Below, one piece after another: positions 26,300 to 34,890 of a DNA stretch of 64,000 nt. This DNA comes from Streptomyces sp. (GTDB taxonomy: Bacteria; Actinomycetota; Actinomycetes; Streptomycetales; Streptomycetaceae): contig NZ_JAEKKT010000164.1 in the NCBI RefSeq assembly GCF_019510245.1, positions 30,907 to 94,906 on the forward strand, given 5' to 3'. Under the pieces are notes generated by a model. That model had not been told where the DNA came from. It worked only from the letters and a program-made list of their open reading frames with translations, and made no database searches. Position 1 is the stretch's first letter; each line of letters starts with the position of its first letter. The position numbers were made by a program, and so were the translations under genes.

Positions 26300-27826
26300 A
26301 TGACGGTGACACAGGACGGCCCGGCGGCCGAGGATGCGGTGCGGGCCGTGGACGAGGCCGTGGACGGGGCCATGGTCTACGGCCCCGGCATCGACCCCGA
26401 GCGGCTCGCCGTCTGCCTCGGCGTGCTCGCGGAGCTGGACGGGCTGGAGGTCGACCACCCGGACGCCATCACGGTGCGCCGGGCCACGGCCGGCCTCTAC
26501 CGCACGGTCAAGCAGCGCCGCCGCCAGGAGCGCCGGGCCGCCAAGACCGCCCACGACAAGGCGGTCACCGAGGCCACCGCGACCGGCTCCGCCCAGCGCA
26601 TCGACGACGAGACCGAGGGCCTGCTGCCCTCCTCCCGCACCGAGGAGGGCAGGGTCGCGGGGATACTCCAGCGCCCACGCTCCTGCTACACCTGCAAGAC
26701 CCGCTACGTCGAGGTCGACTACTTCTACCACCAGCTCTGTCCGGACTGCGCCGGGCTCAACCGCGCCAAGCGCGATGCCCGCGCCGACCTGACCGGCAAG
26801 CGCGCCCTGCTCACCGGCGGCCGCGCCAAGATCGGCATGTACATCGCGCTGCGGCTGCTGCGCGACGGCGCCCACACGACGATCACCACCCGCTTCCCGA
26901 AGGACGCCATCCGCCGGTTCAAGGCGATGGAGGACTCGGCGGACTGGCTGCACCGCCTGGCGGTCGTCGGCATCGACCTGCGCGACCCGGCGCAGGCCGT
27001 CGCCCTCGCGGAGCAGGTCGGTGCGGCGGGCCCGCTCGACATCCTGATCAACAACGCGACCCAGACCGTACGGAGGCTGCCGTCCGCGTACGCGGCCCTG
27101 GTCGAGGGCGAGAGCGCCCCGCTGCCCGCCGGTGAGCTCCCCGCCCACCAGGTCATCGGCGCCTTCAACTCGGGTGCCGTCGACGGTCTCGCCGCCCTGC
27201 CGCTGGGCACCAGCGGCCTGGACGCGCAGCAGGTCGCCGACCTGGCCCTCGTCGCGGGCAACGCCAGCGTGGCCCGGCACCTCGACGGCACCGCCATCGA
27301 CGCCGGCGGCCTGGTCCCGGACGTCGTCGACACCAACACCTGGGTGCAGACCATCGACCAGATCTCCCCGGTGGAGCTCCTGGAGACCCAGCTCTGCAAC
27401 TACACGTCGCCGTTCATCCTGATCAGCGCGCTCCGCCCGGCCATGGCCGCGGCCGCGAAGAAGGCGGCGCGCGGCCGGTCGTACGTCGTCAACGTCTCGG
27501 CGATGGAGGGCGTCTTCGGCCGCGGCTACAAGGGCGCCGGGCACCCCAACACCAACGCCGCCAAGGCCGCCATGAACATGGTCACGCGGACCAGCGCGAC
27601 GGAGATGTTCGAGACCGACGGCATCCTCATGACCTCCGTCGACACCGGGTGGATCACCGACGAGCGGCCGCACTACGACAAGCTGCGACTGGCCGAGGCC
27701 GGCTTCCACGCGCCCCTCGACCTGGTCGACGGGGCGGCCCGCGTCTACGACCCGATCGTGCGCGGCGAGGACGGCGAGGACGTGTACGGGGTCTTCCTGA
27801 AGGACTACGTGCCCGGCAAGTGGTGA
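26300..27826 (+). CDS. Atypical SDR-family oxidoreductase with CxxC-containing N-terminal extension
   Basis: A 508-residue protein in two parts. Residues 1-160 are charged and helical and contain CYTCKTR and, 19 residues later, LCPDCAG: two CxxC pairs that could form a zinc site. From about 165 comes a Rossmann SDR: TGKRALLTGGRAKIGMYIAL replaces the usual TGxxxGIG glycine motif, NNATQTVRR stands for NNAG, and VVNVSAMEGVF is present. The catalytic YxxxK reads NTNAAKAA, so the lysine is kept but tyrosine is asparagine. This fits a known divergent SDR group; catalysis by the classic triad is doubtful. ATG 26300 is chosen; GTG 26276 with a GGAG upstream is an alternative. Confidence 0.8.
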   Translation: MTVTQDGPAAEDAVRAVDEAVDGAMVYGPGIDPERLAVCLGVLAELDGLEVDHPDAITVRRATAGLYRTVKQRRRQERRAAKTAHDKAVTEATATGSAQRIDDETEGLLPSSRTEEGRVAGILQRPRSCYTCKTRYVEVDYFYHQLCPDCAGLNRAKRDARADLTGKRALLTGGRAKIGMYIALRLLRDGAHTTITTRFPKDAIRRFKAMEDSADWLHRLAVVGIDLRDPAQAVALAEQVGAAGPLDILINNATQTVRRLPSAYAALVEGESAPLPAGELPAHQVIGAFNSGAVDGLAALPLGTSGLDAQQVADLALVAGNASVARHLDGTAIDAGGLVPDVVDTNTWVQTIDQISPVELLETQLCNYTSPFILISALRPAMAAAAKKAARGRSYVVNVSAMEGVFGRGYKGAGHPNTNAAKAAMNMVTRTSATEMFETDGILMTSVDTGWITDERPHYDKLRLAEAGFHAPLDLVDGAARVYDPIVRGEDGEDVYGVFLKDYVPGKW

Positions 27827-28040
27827 GCCCCGCTTAATCGCTGGCGACGCCTGCCACCGGGCCCTAGTCTTCCGGCAGGCGCCGGTGTGCCCGGTGCGCA
27901 GGTCACGCGTACTTCGTGGTTCGATCCCATACGGGTCCACCCATGGGCCCGTCGCCCGCTGGGGGCAACCGCGTAGCCGACTTGATCTCGGGCACGCCCG
28001 CCTCCCGCGGTCGCGCGGACGGGGCGCGGGTGGGGCGCGC

Positions 28041-28684
28041 CTAGGTTGCCGTACGCGCCGCCCGTACCCGGGTGCCGCCGTCCACCACCAGGTCCGCTCC
28101 CGTCACCCACTCCGCCGCGTCCGAGGCCAGCCACAGCACCGCGCCCGCCACGTCCCGCGGCTCGCCGATGCGTCCCAGTGGCAGCCCGGCGGCGATCTCC
28201 TGCTGGTGCCGTACGCGCCCACGTGGGGGCCGACGTGGGCCGCGCCCTCCGTGCAGATGTTGATCACGGAGCCGCCGTGCTCCCGCATCCAGCCGCGCCA
28301 CGCGCACTGCGTCAGCCGCAGCGGGGCCTCCACGTTCACCGTGAACGCCTCCCGCCACAGGCCCAGGTCCGCGTCCATGAGCGGGCCGTACGGACGGTTG
28401 GTCGCCGCGTTGTTGACGAGGATGTCCAGCCGCCCGAACTCGGTCAGCGCCAGCCGGGTCAGCTCCCGGGCGTGCTCCGGCTCGGCGACGCTGCCGGCCA
28501 GGCCGATACCGCCCAGCCCCGCGGCCGTACGCCGCACCTCGTCCGGGTCCCGCGCGCTCACGCACACCAGCGCGCCGGCCGCCGCGAGCGCCTCGGCGAC
28601 CGCACGCCCGATGCCGCGGGTGCCACCGGTGACGACGGCCGCCCGGCCCCGGAGCCCGCACGACGGCCCGTACGATGACGTCAT
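28041..28684 (-). pseudogene. SDR-family oxidoreductase with internal deletion
   Basis: The 5' part is a normal SDR: RAAVVTGGTRGIGRAVAEAL, FGRLDILVNNAATN and VINICTEGAAHVGPHVGAYGTS, where tyrosine of the YxxxK motif is present. Immediately after it, sequence belonging about 40 residues further on appears in another frame: QEIAAGLPLGRIGEPRDVAG, then WLASDAAEWVTGADLVVDGG and the stop at 28041. The catalytic lysine and the following helix are missing. A deletion of roughly 120-130 bases not divisible by three explains both. The gene is inactive as it stands. It follows the HD-like gene on the same strand with 25 bases between, so they probably formed one operon. Confidence 0.75.
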
Positions 28685-28709
28685 CGCCGTACCGTCTCAT
28701 GACGGGACG

Positions 28710-29087
28710 TCAGTCGACAGCCCCCAGGCGGGAGTTGCGGGCGGCGACCAGTTCCAGGACGGTCCGCCAGTCCTCCAGGACGCCCGCGTCGAAGCCCGCG
28801 GTGCGGCTCTCCTCGTCCGCCTGGCGCAGGCGCAGTACGTCGTCGTCCGTCGCGGTGCCGTCCCCGCGGACGAGGTGGTAGACACGCTCCCCGAGCAGGT
28901 GGCGTACCGCGTGCGCGGCGCCGTCGGCCGGGCCGAGCAGTTCCTCGATGCCGTGCACCAGGCCTGCCACCTGGAGCTCCTTGTCGGCGGGGCGGCCGCG
29001 CCGCAGCAGTGCCGCGGCGCGCAGTGCGCGCTGGTGCCGGCAGGCGTACAGCAGATCCATCAGCTCCTCGACGCTGCGCAGCTCCAT
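28710..29087 (-). CDS. Shortened HD-domain-like protein, metal site lost
   Basis: A 125-residue product that resembles small HD-domain phosphohydrolase/oxygenase-like proteins of actinobacteria: SVEELMDLLYACRHQ, RPADKELQVAGLVHGIEELLGP, HAVRHLLGERVYHLVRG and FDAGVLEDWRTVLELVAARN. The family usually has about 180-190 residues with an HD pair (LVHDIGH) and further histidines. Here HD reads HG, the following histidine is gone and several segments are missing, though the frame stays open. It is therefore probably a degenerate but still translatable remnant. ATG 29087 is used. The damaged SDR follows downstream. Confidence 0.5.
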   Translation of the reverse strand: MELRSVEELMDLLYACRHQRALRAAALLRRGRPADKELQVAGLVHGIEELLGPADGAAHAVRHLLGERVYHLVRGDGTATDDDVLRLRQADEESRTAGFDAGVLEDWRTVLELVAARNSRLGAVD

Positions 29088-29580
29088 GCGTCAGTCCTTC
29101 CGCGAGACAGCCGTTGTCCTGCGCCATCGGATCATGCCGAGTTTTCGACCCGGCCAACGCAACCTGAACTGCACAGCCCCTCGTGGCCCCGGCCACGGTC
29201 CGCCCGCTGTTTCCGACGCCACCTCCGAGGCCGGCATGCGAGCGAGCGGGGCGCAAACGGCGCATCATGTTACGAAAAGGCGCATTCGCGACGCGCCGAG
29301 ATGCGGAGCGACTCGAGATAGTTACACCTTGTTTGCACTCCCTATCGAGCGGACCCCCGCTCATTTGGTTAACCTAGAGGAGACGGACAGCACCAAGGGG
29401 TCCCACCCACACCCACGGTCCGTCCCGGGACGAGTCGGTCGACAGCGGCCTGCTCTCTTGTGAGTTTCCGGCGCCACCGCGTCCGAACTGGCCTTCCATC
29501 CAGACCCGAGCGGGCGCCCGGCACCGGAAAGCAGACCGTCCGGCACGCCCCGAGGGTGACCGACACATAAGGAGTGCGCG
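29088..29580. other. Intergenic region with AT-richer promoter-like patch
   Basis: About 490 bases between divergent genes. Bases 29265-29375 are clearly richer in A/T than the surroundings and include TTACGAAAAGG, GATAGTTACACC, TTGTTTGCA and the palindrome GGTTAACC. This is likely promoter DNA for the small gene at 29581 and possibly for the HD-like gene. No open frame of merit is present. Confidence 0.45.
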
Positions 29581-29754
29581 GTGACACCGGAGAAGACGAA
29601 TCGCGAGCAGCGCCCCAAGGAACGCACGGAGCGCGCGGGCACGCGGCCCGGACAGCTCGGCAGCCTCGACGTGTGGGCCCGGTCCGCCCCGATCCGCCTC
29701 GCTGGTTACGAGGAGGATCTCGCGGAGCCCCACATCCTGCCGAGCGTGGACTGA
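29581..29754 (+). CDS. Conserved-looking 57-residue protein of unknown function
   Basis: GTG 29581 is preceded by AAGGAGT at ideal distance and opens a 57-codon gene. The first half is charged and probably disordered (TPEKTNREQRPKERTERAG); the second half looks constrained: GQLGSLDVWARSAPIRLAGY, then EEDLAEPHILPSVD at the C-terminus. There is no cysteine, signal peptide or membrane helix. The disordered leader followed by a compact acidic core is like the precursors of ribosomally made modified peptides, but no modifying enzyme of a known class is nearby; the next gene, 58 bases on, is a GNAT acetyltransferase. I recognise the core only as a sequence that recurs in Streptomyces. Function unknown. 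Confidence 0.7.
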   Translation: MTPEKTNREQRPKERTERAGTRPGQLGSLDVWARSAPIRLAGYEEDLAEPHILPSVD

Positions 29755-29812
29755 CCCTCAGGTCGGTCCCGTCGCGATCGCCGACGCGCATGGGCGTGCG
29801 AGACTCACGCCC

Positions 29813-30295
29813 ATGCTGATCAGAGAAGCCACCGCGGCCGACTGGCCGCAGATCTGGCCCTTCTGGCACCGGATCGTCGCCGCCGCCGAGACCTACGGAT
29901 GGGACCCCGAGACCTCGGAGGAGGCGGCCCGCGCCCTGTGGATGAGCCCGGCCAAGCGTGTCTACGTCGCCGAGGACCCCACCGGAGCCGTCGTCGGCTC
30001 CGCCTACCTGACCCCCAACTACGGGGGGCCCGCCGCGGGCGTCGCCAACGCCGGCTTCATGGTCGACCCCGACCAGGGCGGCCGGGGCATCGGGCGCGCA
30101 CTCGCCGAGCACGTCCTCGCCGAGGCCCGGGCGCACGGCTACCGGGCGATGGTCTTCAACGCCGTCGTCGAGACCAACCCCGCCGTGGCCCTGTGGACCT
30201 CCCTGGGCTTCACCATCCTCGGCACGGTCCCGCAGGCCTTCGACCACCCGAAGCACGGACCGGTCGGCCTGCACATCATGTACCGCGCCCTGTGA
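29813..30295 (+). CDS. GNAT-family N-acetyltransferase
   Basis: A 160-residue acetyltransferase with the full GNAT fold. MLIREATAADWPQIWPFWH is the N-terminal strand-helix unit; the acetyl-CoA loop is VDPDQGGRGIGRALAEHVL (R/Q-x-x-G-x-G/A motif GGRGIG); NPAVALWTSLGF is the motif-B region typical of PhnO/RimI-like members. The substrate cannot be told. It lies just downstream of the 57-residue gene on the same strand; a shared transcript is possible and would make that protein or its product a candidate partner, but this is inference. Confidence 0.9.
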   Translation: MLIREATAADWPQIWPFWHRIVAAAETYGWDPETSEEAARALWMSPAKRVYVAEDPTGAVVGSAYLTPNYGGPAAGVANAGFMVDPDQGGRGIGRALAEHVLAEARAHGYRAMVFNAVVETNPAVALWTSLGFTILGTVPQAFDHPKHGPVGLHIMYRAL

Positions 30296-30358
30296 CGGTG
30301 ACCGGCCCGGCCGGCGGCACCCAGGACGACGGCGCATCGCGCGCCTCGACGTGCGTAC

Positions 30359-31702
30359 TCAGCCGACAGGCGCCGTCCGCTGCCACGGCCGCAGCGTCTC
30401 CAGCTGCTCGGCGACCTCTAGCAGGACCGCCTCCGACCCCGGCCGGCCCACCAGCTGTACGGCGCAGGGGGCGCCCGAGGGCAGCGTGCCGAACGGGACC
30501 GACATCGCCGGCCAGCCGGTGAGGTTCCAGGCCGGGGTCAGGGGGGAGTGGCTGGACCCGGCCAGGGCGTTGCGCAGCCAGCCCCGCTCGTGCCAGGGGC
30601 CCGCCTTCGGGGCGTGGCGGGCGAGGGCCGGGGTGAGCAGCACGTCGTGCTCGGCGAAGAACGGGGCGAGCCGGGCGCGCAGCCGCCCGCGGGCGTCGCC
30701 CACCTGCACCCCGCGCACGAAGCGGCGCCCGAGGGCCGCGTGCACCCGGGTCCGCCGGGCCAGCAGCGCTGGGTCCAGGCCGGCCGCGTCCACGGCCGTC
30801 CCGGCGGTCCAGTGCCGGATCGCGGTGACACCGATCGACGCCGGATAGGGCGGTTCGGCGCGCCGCACCCGGTGTCCGGTGCCCGCCAGCAGCCCGGCCG
30901 CCTCCGTCACCGCGTTCGTATACGGCTTGCTGACGGTCACGCCGGCCAACGGACTGCGCAGCGAGACGGCGATCTTCCGCGGCGTGCGCTGCCCGGCGCC
31001 CTCGAACTCCTTCTCCGCCAGTACCGACAGCATCAGCCGGGCGTCCGCCACGGTGGTCGCCAGCGGCCCGTTCTCCGACATGCCGAACCAGTCGCCGTTG
31101 CCGATCCCGGCCGGCACCACCCCGAAGCCCGGCTTGATGGTGACCAGGCCGCAGTTGGCCGCGGGGATCCGCAGCGAGCCCATGCCGTCGTTGCCGAGGG
31201 CGATCGGCGCCAGCCCGGCGGCGACCGCGGCCGCGCTGCCGCCCGAGGAGCCGCCCGCGCTGCGCCCGGTGTCCCACGGGTTGCGGGTGATGCCGTGCGG
31301 CCCCTCGGTGGTGCCGAAGACGCACAGTTCGGGCACGTTGGTCAGCCCGATGACCACCGCCCCCGCCGCCCGCAGCCGCGCCACGGTGACATGGTCCGCG
31401 TCGGCGGGGGTGTCCGGCGTCGCGGCCGAACCGTCCAGGTGCGCCTCCCCGCGCACCGCCAGGTTGTCCTTCACCGCGACCGGCACCCCGGCCAGGGGGA
31501 GTTCGCCGAGATCGGCACGGGCCGCGACCTCGTCCGCCTCCGCCTCCGCCGCCTCCGCCCGGACCTTGCGGAACGCACCGATCCGCCTGTCGAGCCGGGC
31601 GATCCGCTCCAGATGCCCGGCGACCACCTCCCGGGGAGTGGCCCGCTTCTCGCGTACGGCGGCGGCGATCTCGGCGGCGGTCCGGCCGGCCCAGTCGGTC
31701 AC
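30359..31702 (-). CDS. Amidase-signature family hydrolase
   Basis: A 447-residue amidase of the Ser-cisSer-Lys family, hydrolysing carboxamides to acids and ammonia. The catalytic lysine is in PVAVKDNLAV (K78), the cis-serine region is GRSAGGSSGGSAAAVAAGL near residue 155, and the nucleophile serine is in GNDGMGSLRIPAANCGL near residue 178; glycine-rich spacing fits the family. Substrate loops (200-330) are not distinctive, so the natural substrate is unknown; the family includes aryl and peptide amidases. GTG 31702 follows GAGGAG; a longer frame to 31777 lacks family sequence. It stands alone on the minus strand. Confidence 0.88.
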   Translation of the reverse strand: MTDWAGRTAAEIAAAVREKRATPREVVAGHLERIARLDRRIGAFRKVRAEAAEAEADEVAARADLGELPLAGVPVAVKDNLAVRGEAHLDGSAATPDTPADADHVTVARLRAAGAVVIGLTNVPELCVFGTTEGPHGITRNPWDTGRSAGGSSGGSAAAVAAGLAPIALGNDGMGSLRIPAANCGLVTIKPGFGVVPAGIGNGDWFGMSENGPLATTVADARLMLSVLAEKEFEGAGQRTPRKIAVSLRSPLAGVTVSKPYTNAVTEAAGLLAGTGHRVRRAEPPYPASIGVTAIRHWTAGTAVDAAGLDPALLARRTRVHAALGRRFVRGVQVGDARGRLRARLAPFFAEHDVLLTPALARHAPKAGPWHERGWLRNALAGSSHSPLTPAWNLTGWPAMSVPFGTLPSGAPCAVQLVGRPGSEAVLLEVAEQLETLRPWQRTAPVG

Positions 31703-31943
31703 GGGCGCTCCTCGGGGTGCGTGCCTGCGGCTTACTCGTCGGTACGAAAGGGCACTCTGCCCGGCCGTGGGCTCCACGTCGAGACTCCCGGCTCCTGTTC
31801 ATCGCAACCGGGCCCGCCGCGGGACGGCCGACGTCATCAGCGCTCTCCTTGCCGGTCATCCGACCACTGGGTCCTTCGAAGCGCCGAGCACGGATCTCAG
31901 GGTCCGCCTGGCGACGTCACGTGATGAGCGCCACCGCAGGAGC

Positions 31944-32279
31944 TCACCGGCCGCGCGCACGAGGTGCCGAGCGCCGGGCATGCGCGGACCTGGACGACGC
32001 CCTGCCCACGACCGCCAGGAACTGTCCGGTGTCGAAGGAGACGTCGCACCCGAATTCGACCGTCGCCTTCGACGCTCCCGTCTCCCGGAGCCGCGTGCCC
32101 ATCGCGCGGGCCACCGCCGTGCGGCCGTCGAGGACCGGGTCGAGGCTGGGGCGGCGCCAGCCGATCTCCTGCTCCTCGCCCGGGGCGGGTACCGGCGTGC
32201 CCTCGCCGGGAGCCACCGACATCAGGATCGTCCGGCCGTCGATCTCGACCGGGACCGTCGTGCGCGCATCCTCGTCCAC
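31944..32279 (-). CDS. Trypco1 (trypsin-co-occurring domain 1) protein
   Basis: A 111-residue protein matching the actinobacterial Trypco1/CU044_2847 family: VPVEIDGRTILMSVAPGEG near the start and ATVEFGCDVSFDTGQFLAVV near residue 85. The domain is usually found beside trypsin-like peptidases in conflict-type or signalling modules; no peptidase is nearby. After residue 90 the sequence turns into a basic Arg/Ser/Ala tail unlike the family, which normally ends in a short beta strand; a small frameshift or 3' loss is likely. GTG 32279 has GGGGGAAA upstream. It is 21 bases from the LacI gene stop, same strand. Confidence 0.6.
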   Translation of the reverse strand: MDEDARTTVPVEIDGRTILMSVAPGEGTPVPAPGEEQEIGWRRPSLDPVLDGRTAVARAMGTRLRETGASKATVEFGCDVSFDTGQFLAVVGRASSRSAHARRSAPRARGR

Positions 32280-32300
32280 TGGTTTCCCCCGTAACAGTCC

Positions 32301-33362
32301 TCAGACAGACGGCTCATCGTGGTGAGCGGCCGCCGCCGTGCTGCCCCGTACCGTCAGCCGGGGCACCGGCACCCGTACCGCCCGGGCCGCGCCGCCGTCC
32401 AGCAGGGCGGTCAGCTCGCGGGCCGCCGTGCGGCCGAACTCCGTGCTGTCGCGGGAGAGGGCGGAGAGCCAGGGCTTGACCATGCGGCACAGGGCCGAGT
32501 CCTCCCAGGAGACGACGGAGACGTCGTCCGGTACCGCGTAGCCGAGTTCGGCCGCCGCCGCGACCCCGGCCACCGCCATCACGTCGTTGTCGTAGATCAG
32601 GGCCGTTGGGGGCGGGGCCGTGCGCAGGACCCGGCGGGTGACGGCCGCGCCCTCGGCGTCGGAGTAGTCGGTGGTGACCGAGTGGACCTCGCCCAGGCCC
32701 CGCCGGCCGGCCTCGGCGCGCAGGGTGCGGATCCGGCGCTGGGTGTGCGCGAGGCCGGGCAGGCCGGCGATGTGGACGATGCGCCGGTGGCCCAGCCGGG
32801 TCAACTCGTCGACCACGGACGCCATCGCGGCCGCGTCGTCCGCCCAGACCGTCGACAGACCGGGGTGGCGTTCGTCGGGGGCGCCGCCGATCACCACGGC
32901 GGGCAGGCCCAGTTCGTCGAGCAGGTCGGGGCGGGGGTCGTCGGCCCGCGGGTCCACCACCAGGACGCCGTCGACGCGGTGCTCCGCCCACCAGCGGCGG
33001 TAGACCGCGCACTCGTCGGCCACGTCCTCCGCCATCTGGAAGAGCAGACCGAGATGGCGTTCGGCGAGCACCTCCTGGATGCCCGAGACCAGCTGGAGGA
33101 AGAAGGAGTCCACGCCCAGCGAGTGCGCGGGGCGGGCCAGGACGAAGCCGACGGTGGCGGCGCCCTCGCCGGACAGGGCGCGGGCGGCCGTGCTGGGACG
33201 CCAGCCGAGCTGCTCGGCGACCCGCCGGACCCGGGCCCTGGTCGTCTCGGAGACCCCGGGGCGGCCGTTGAGCGCGAAGGAGACCGCGCTCTCGGAGACC
33301 CCGGCGCGGCGCGCGACGTCCTTCATCGTCGGCCGCCGCGCGGGGATGCGTTTCTCCGCCAA
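32301..33362 (-). CDS. LacI-family transcriptional regulator
   Basis: A 353-residue repressor. The N-terminal helix-turn-helix is TMKDVARRAGVSESAVSFALNG with the hinge helix RPSTAARALSG; the effector domain is a periplasmic-binding-protein fold (TVGFVLARPAHSLGVD, FGRTAARELTALLDGG). It is divergent from a sugar ABC transporter and hydrolases, and an inverted repeat with arms CTAATGCGCTT lies between the two starts, a good candidate operator. Induction by a mannose- or GlcNAc-containing oligosaccharide is inferred from the neighbours. ATG 33362 was chosen because it precedes the conserved DNA-binding domain by 12 residues. Confidence 0.93.
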   Translation of the reverse strand: MAEKRIPARRPTMKDVARRAGVSESAVSFALNGRPGVSETTRARVRRVAEQLGWRPSTAARALSGEGAATVGFVLARPAHSLGVDSFFLQLVSGIQEVLAERHLGLLFQMAEDVADECAVYRRWWAEHRVDGVLVVDPRADDPRPDLLDELGLPAVVIGGAPDERHPGLSTVWADDAAAMASVVDELTRLGHRRIVHIAGLPGLAHTQRRIRTLRAEAGRRGLGEVHSVTTDYSDAEGAAVTRRVLRTAPPPTALIYDNDVMAVAGVAAAAELGYAVPDDVSVVSWEDSALCRMVKPWLSALSRDSTEFGRTAARELTALLDGGAARAVRVPVPRLTVRGSTAAAAHHDEPSV

Positions 33363-33390
33363 CTCACTTCCCCATTCGGATCGGGACCGT

Positions 33391-33441
33391 GATCTGCTAA
33401 TGCGCTTGAGTCACCGCACCCTAAAGCGCATTAGTGATCCG
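33391..33441. promoter_or_regulatory. LacI operator region: inverted repeat
   Basis: CTAATGCGCTT at 33397-33407 and AAGCGCATTAG at 33424-33434 form a perfect 11-base inverted repeat with a 16-base spacer; GATC flanks both arms on the outside (33391-33394 and 33436-33439). A third related half-site, CACTAATG, lies at 33485-33492. The location, between divergent lacI and the transporter gene, is what an autoregulated LacI operator would need. Confidence 0.7.
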
Positions 33442-33590
33442 TGGCAATACGTTCACAACACCTTTCTGAGCAGGGGGTTTGAGTCACTAATGTCTTTAGC
33501 TGGGCCGACTCCATTGACGCGGTGCCAAAACGGCGTGCAAGGTCTGGCCCGGCACCTCCGGCCGACCCCGCTGCAAAGGAGCAACGGACC

Positions 33591-34883
33591 ATGCGCATCT
33601 CCCGCAGAGCCTTCGCCCTCGCCACCGCCGCCGTCCTCGCCCTGCCGCTGAGCGCCTGCGGTTCCGGGGGAGACGACGGCGGTTCCACCGACGCCTCGGG
33701 CAAGGTCGAGGGCGACATCACCTTCCAGACCTGGAACCTGCGCGCGAACTTCAAGTCGTACTTCGACGGCCTGGTCGCGGACTTCGAGAAGAAGTACCCG
33801 GGCACCCACGTGAAGTGGATCGACCAGCCGGCCGAGGGCTACGCCGACAAGATCAGCGCGGACGCGGCCGGCGGCACCCTGCCCGACGTCGTCAACGTCT
33901 CCCCGGACCTGGTCGCCCCGCTCGCCAAGGCGGGCCTCGCCCTCGACCTCGACAAGGCGGCGGCCACGTACAAGCCCGAATACCTGGCAGGCGCCTGGGC
34001 CAGCCACCGGATACCGGGGACGAGCGGGACGTACGCCTTCCCCTGGTACCTGAACACCGGGCCGCTGTTCTACAACAAGACCCTGTTCAAGCAGGCCGGG
34101 CTCGACCCGGAGCAGCCGCCGAGGACGTACGACGAACTCTTCGCCGACGCGCTGAAGATGGCGCAGCACAGCGGCGGCAAGGTCGCCACCCTCGCCAACG
34201 TGCCGACGATCGAGGACTTCGGGCGGTACGGCTCGCAGCTGATGAACAAGGCGGGCACCGGGTTCGCCTTCAACGACGCCAAGGGCATCGAACTGCTCAC
34301 CAAGTACAAGGAGCTCTACGACGCCAAGGCGCTCGACCCGCAGGCGCTGACCGCGACCCCCGAGTCCACCGGCAAGAAGTTCCTCACCGGGGCCGTCGCC
34401 ATGAACCCCGGCAGCGCCCTCGACCTCGACAACTTCAAGAAGCAGGCGCCGAGCCTGTACAAGAACATCGGCATCACCGACCAGATCACCAGCACCGGCC
34501 ACGTCAACATGTACGTGATGGGCGTGATGGTCAACTCCCGGACCAGGCACACGGCGGCCGCCGTCGCCTTCGCGCACTTCGTGACCGACGCACAGAACCA
34601 GATGTCCTTCGCCAAGAAGGTCGCCATCTTCCCCAGCACCGCCGGCTCCCTCGACGACCCGTACTTCACCAAGGAGGACGGCACCGACGAGACCCGGGTG
34701 CGCATCGCCGCCGCCAAGTCGCTGAAGAACGCTGTCAACTACACACCGGTGCTGTTCAGTGACCAGATGAAGACCGCCCTGCGCAACGAGGTCGCCAAGA
34801 CGCTGCAGGGCAAGGAGAACCCCAAGTCGGCCCTCGACAACGCTGTCAAGGCCTGCGACCGCCTGCTCCAGCAGGAAGGCTGA
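33591..34883 (+). CDS. Sugar ABC transporter substrate-binding lipoprotein
   Basis: A 430-residue extracellular binding protein of the oligosaccharide (CUT1, family 1) type. The N-terminus MRISRRAFALATAAV leads to a lipobox LSAC with Cys23 as the lipidation site. The mature part begins with VEGDITFQTWNLRANFK, and shows DVVNVSPDLVAPLAKAGLAL, WYLNTGPLFYNKTLFKQAG and FLTGAVAMNPGSALDL, typical of CUT1 receptors. ATG 33591 follows AAAGGAG. The two permeases follow within eight bases and by overlap. No ATPase gene is present; as in many Streptomyces CUT1 systems a shared MsiK-type ATPase elsewhere would serve it. Confidence 0.92.
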   Translation: MRISRRAFALATAAVLALPLSACGSGGDDGGSTDASGKVEGDITFQTWNLRANFKSYFDGLVADFEKKYPGTHVKWIDQPAEGYADKISADAAGGTLPDVVNVSPDLVAPLAKAGLALDLDKAAATYKPEYLAGAWASHRIPGTSGTYAFPWYLNTGPLFYNKTLFKQAGLDPEQPPRTYDELFADALKMAQHSGGKVATLANVPTIEDFGRYGSQLMNKAGTGFAFNDAKGIELLTKYKELYDAKALDPQALTATPESTGKKFLTGAVAMNPGSALDLDNFKKQAPSLYKNIGITDQITSTGHVNMYVMGVMVNSRTRHTAAAVAFAHFVTDAQNQMSFAKKVAIFPSTAGSLDDPYFTKEDGTDETRVRIAAAKSLKNAVNYTPVLFSDQMKTALRNEVAKTLQGKENPKSALDNAVKACDRLLQQEG

Positions 34884-34890
34884 CGACCCG

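Noticed and set aside
27895..27955. tRNA-like GGTTCGATCCC with a following CGGGTCCACC
   Set aside because: It matches a T-loop but the T-stem does not pair well and no anticodon or D arm is found upstream; at best an old attachment-site scar.
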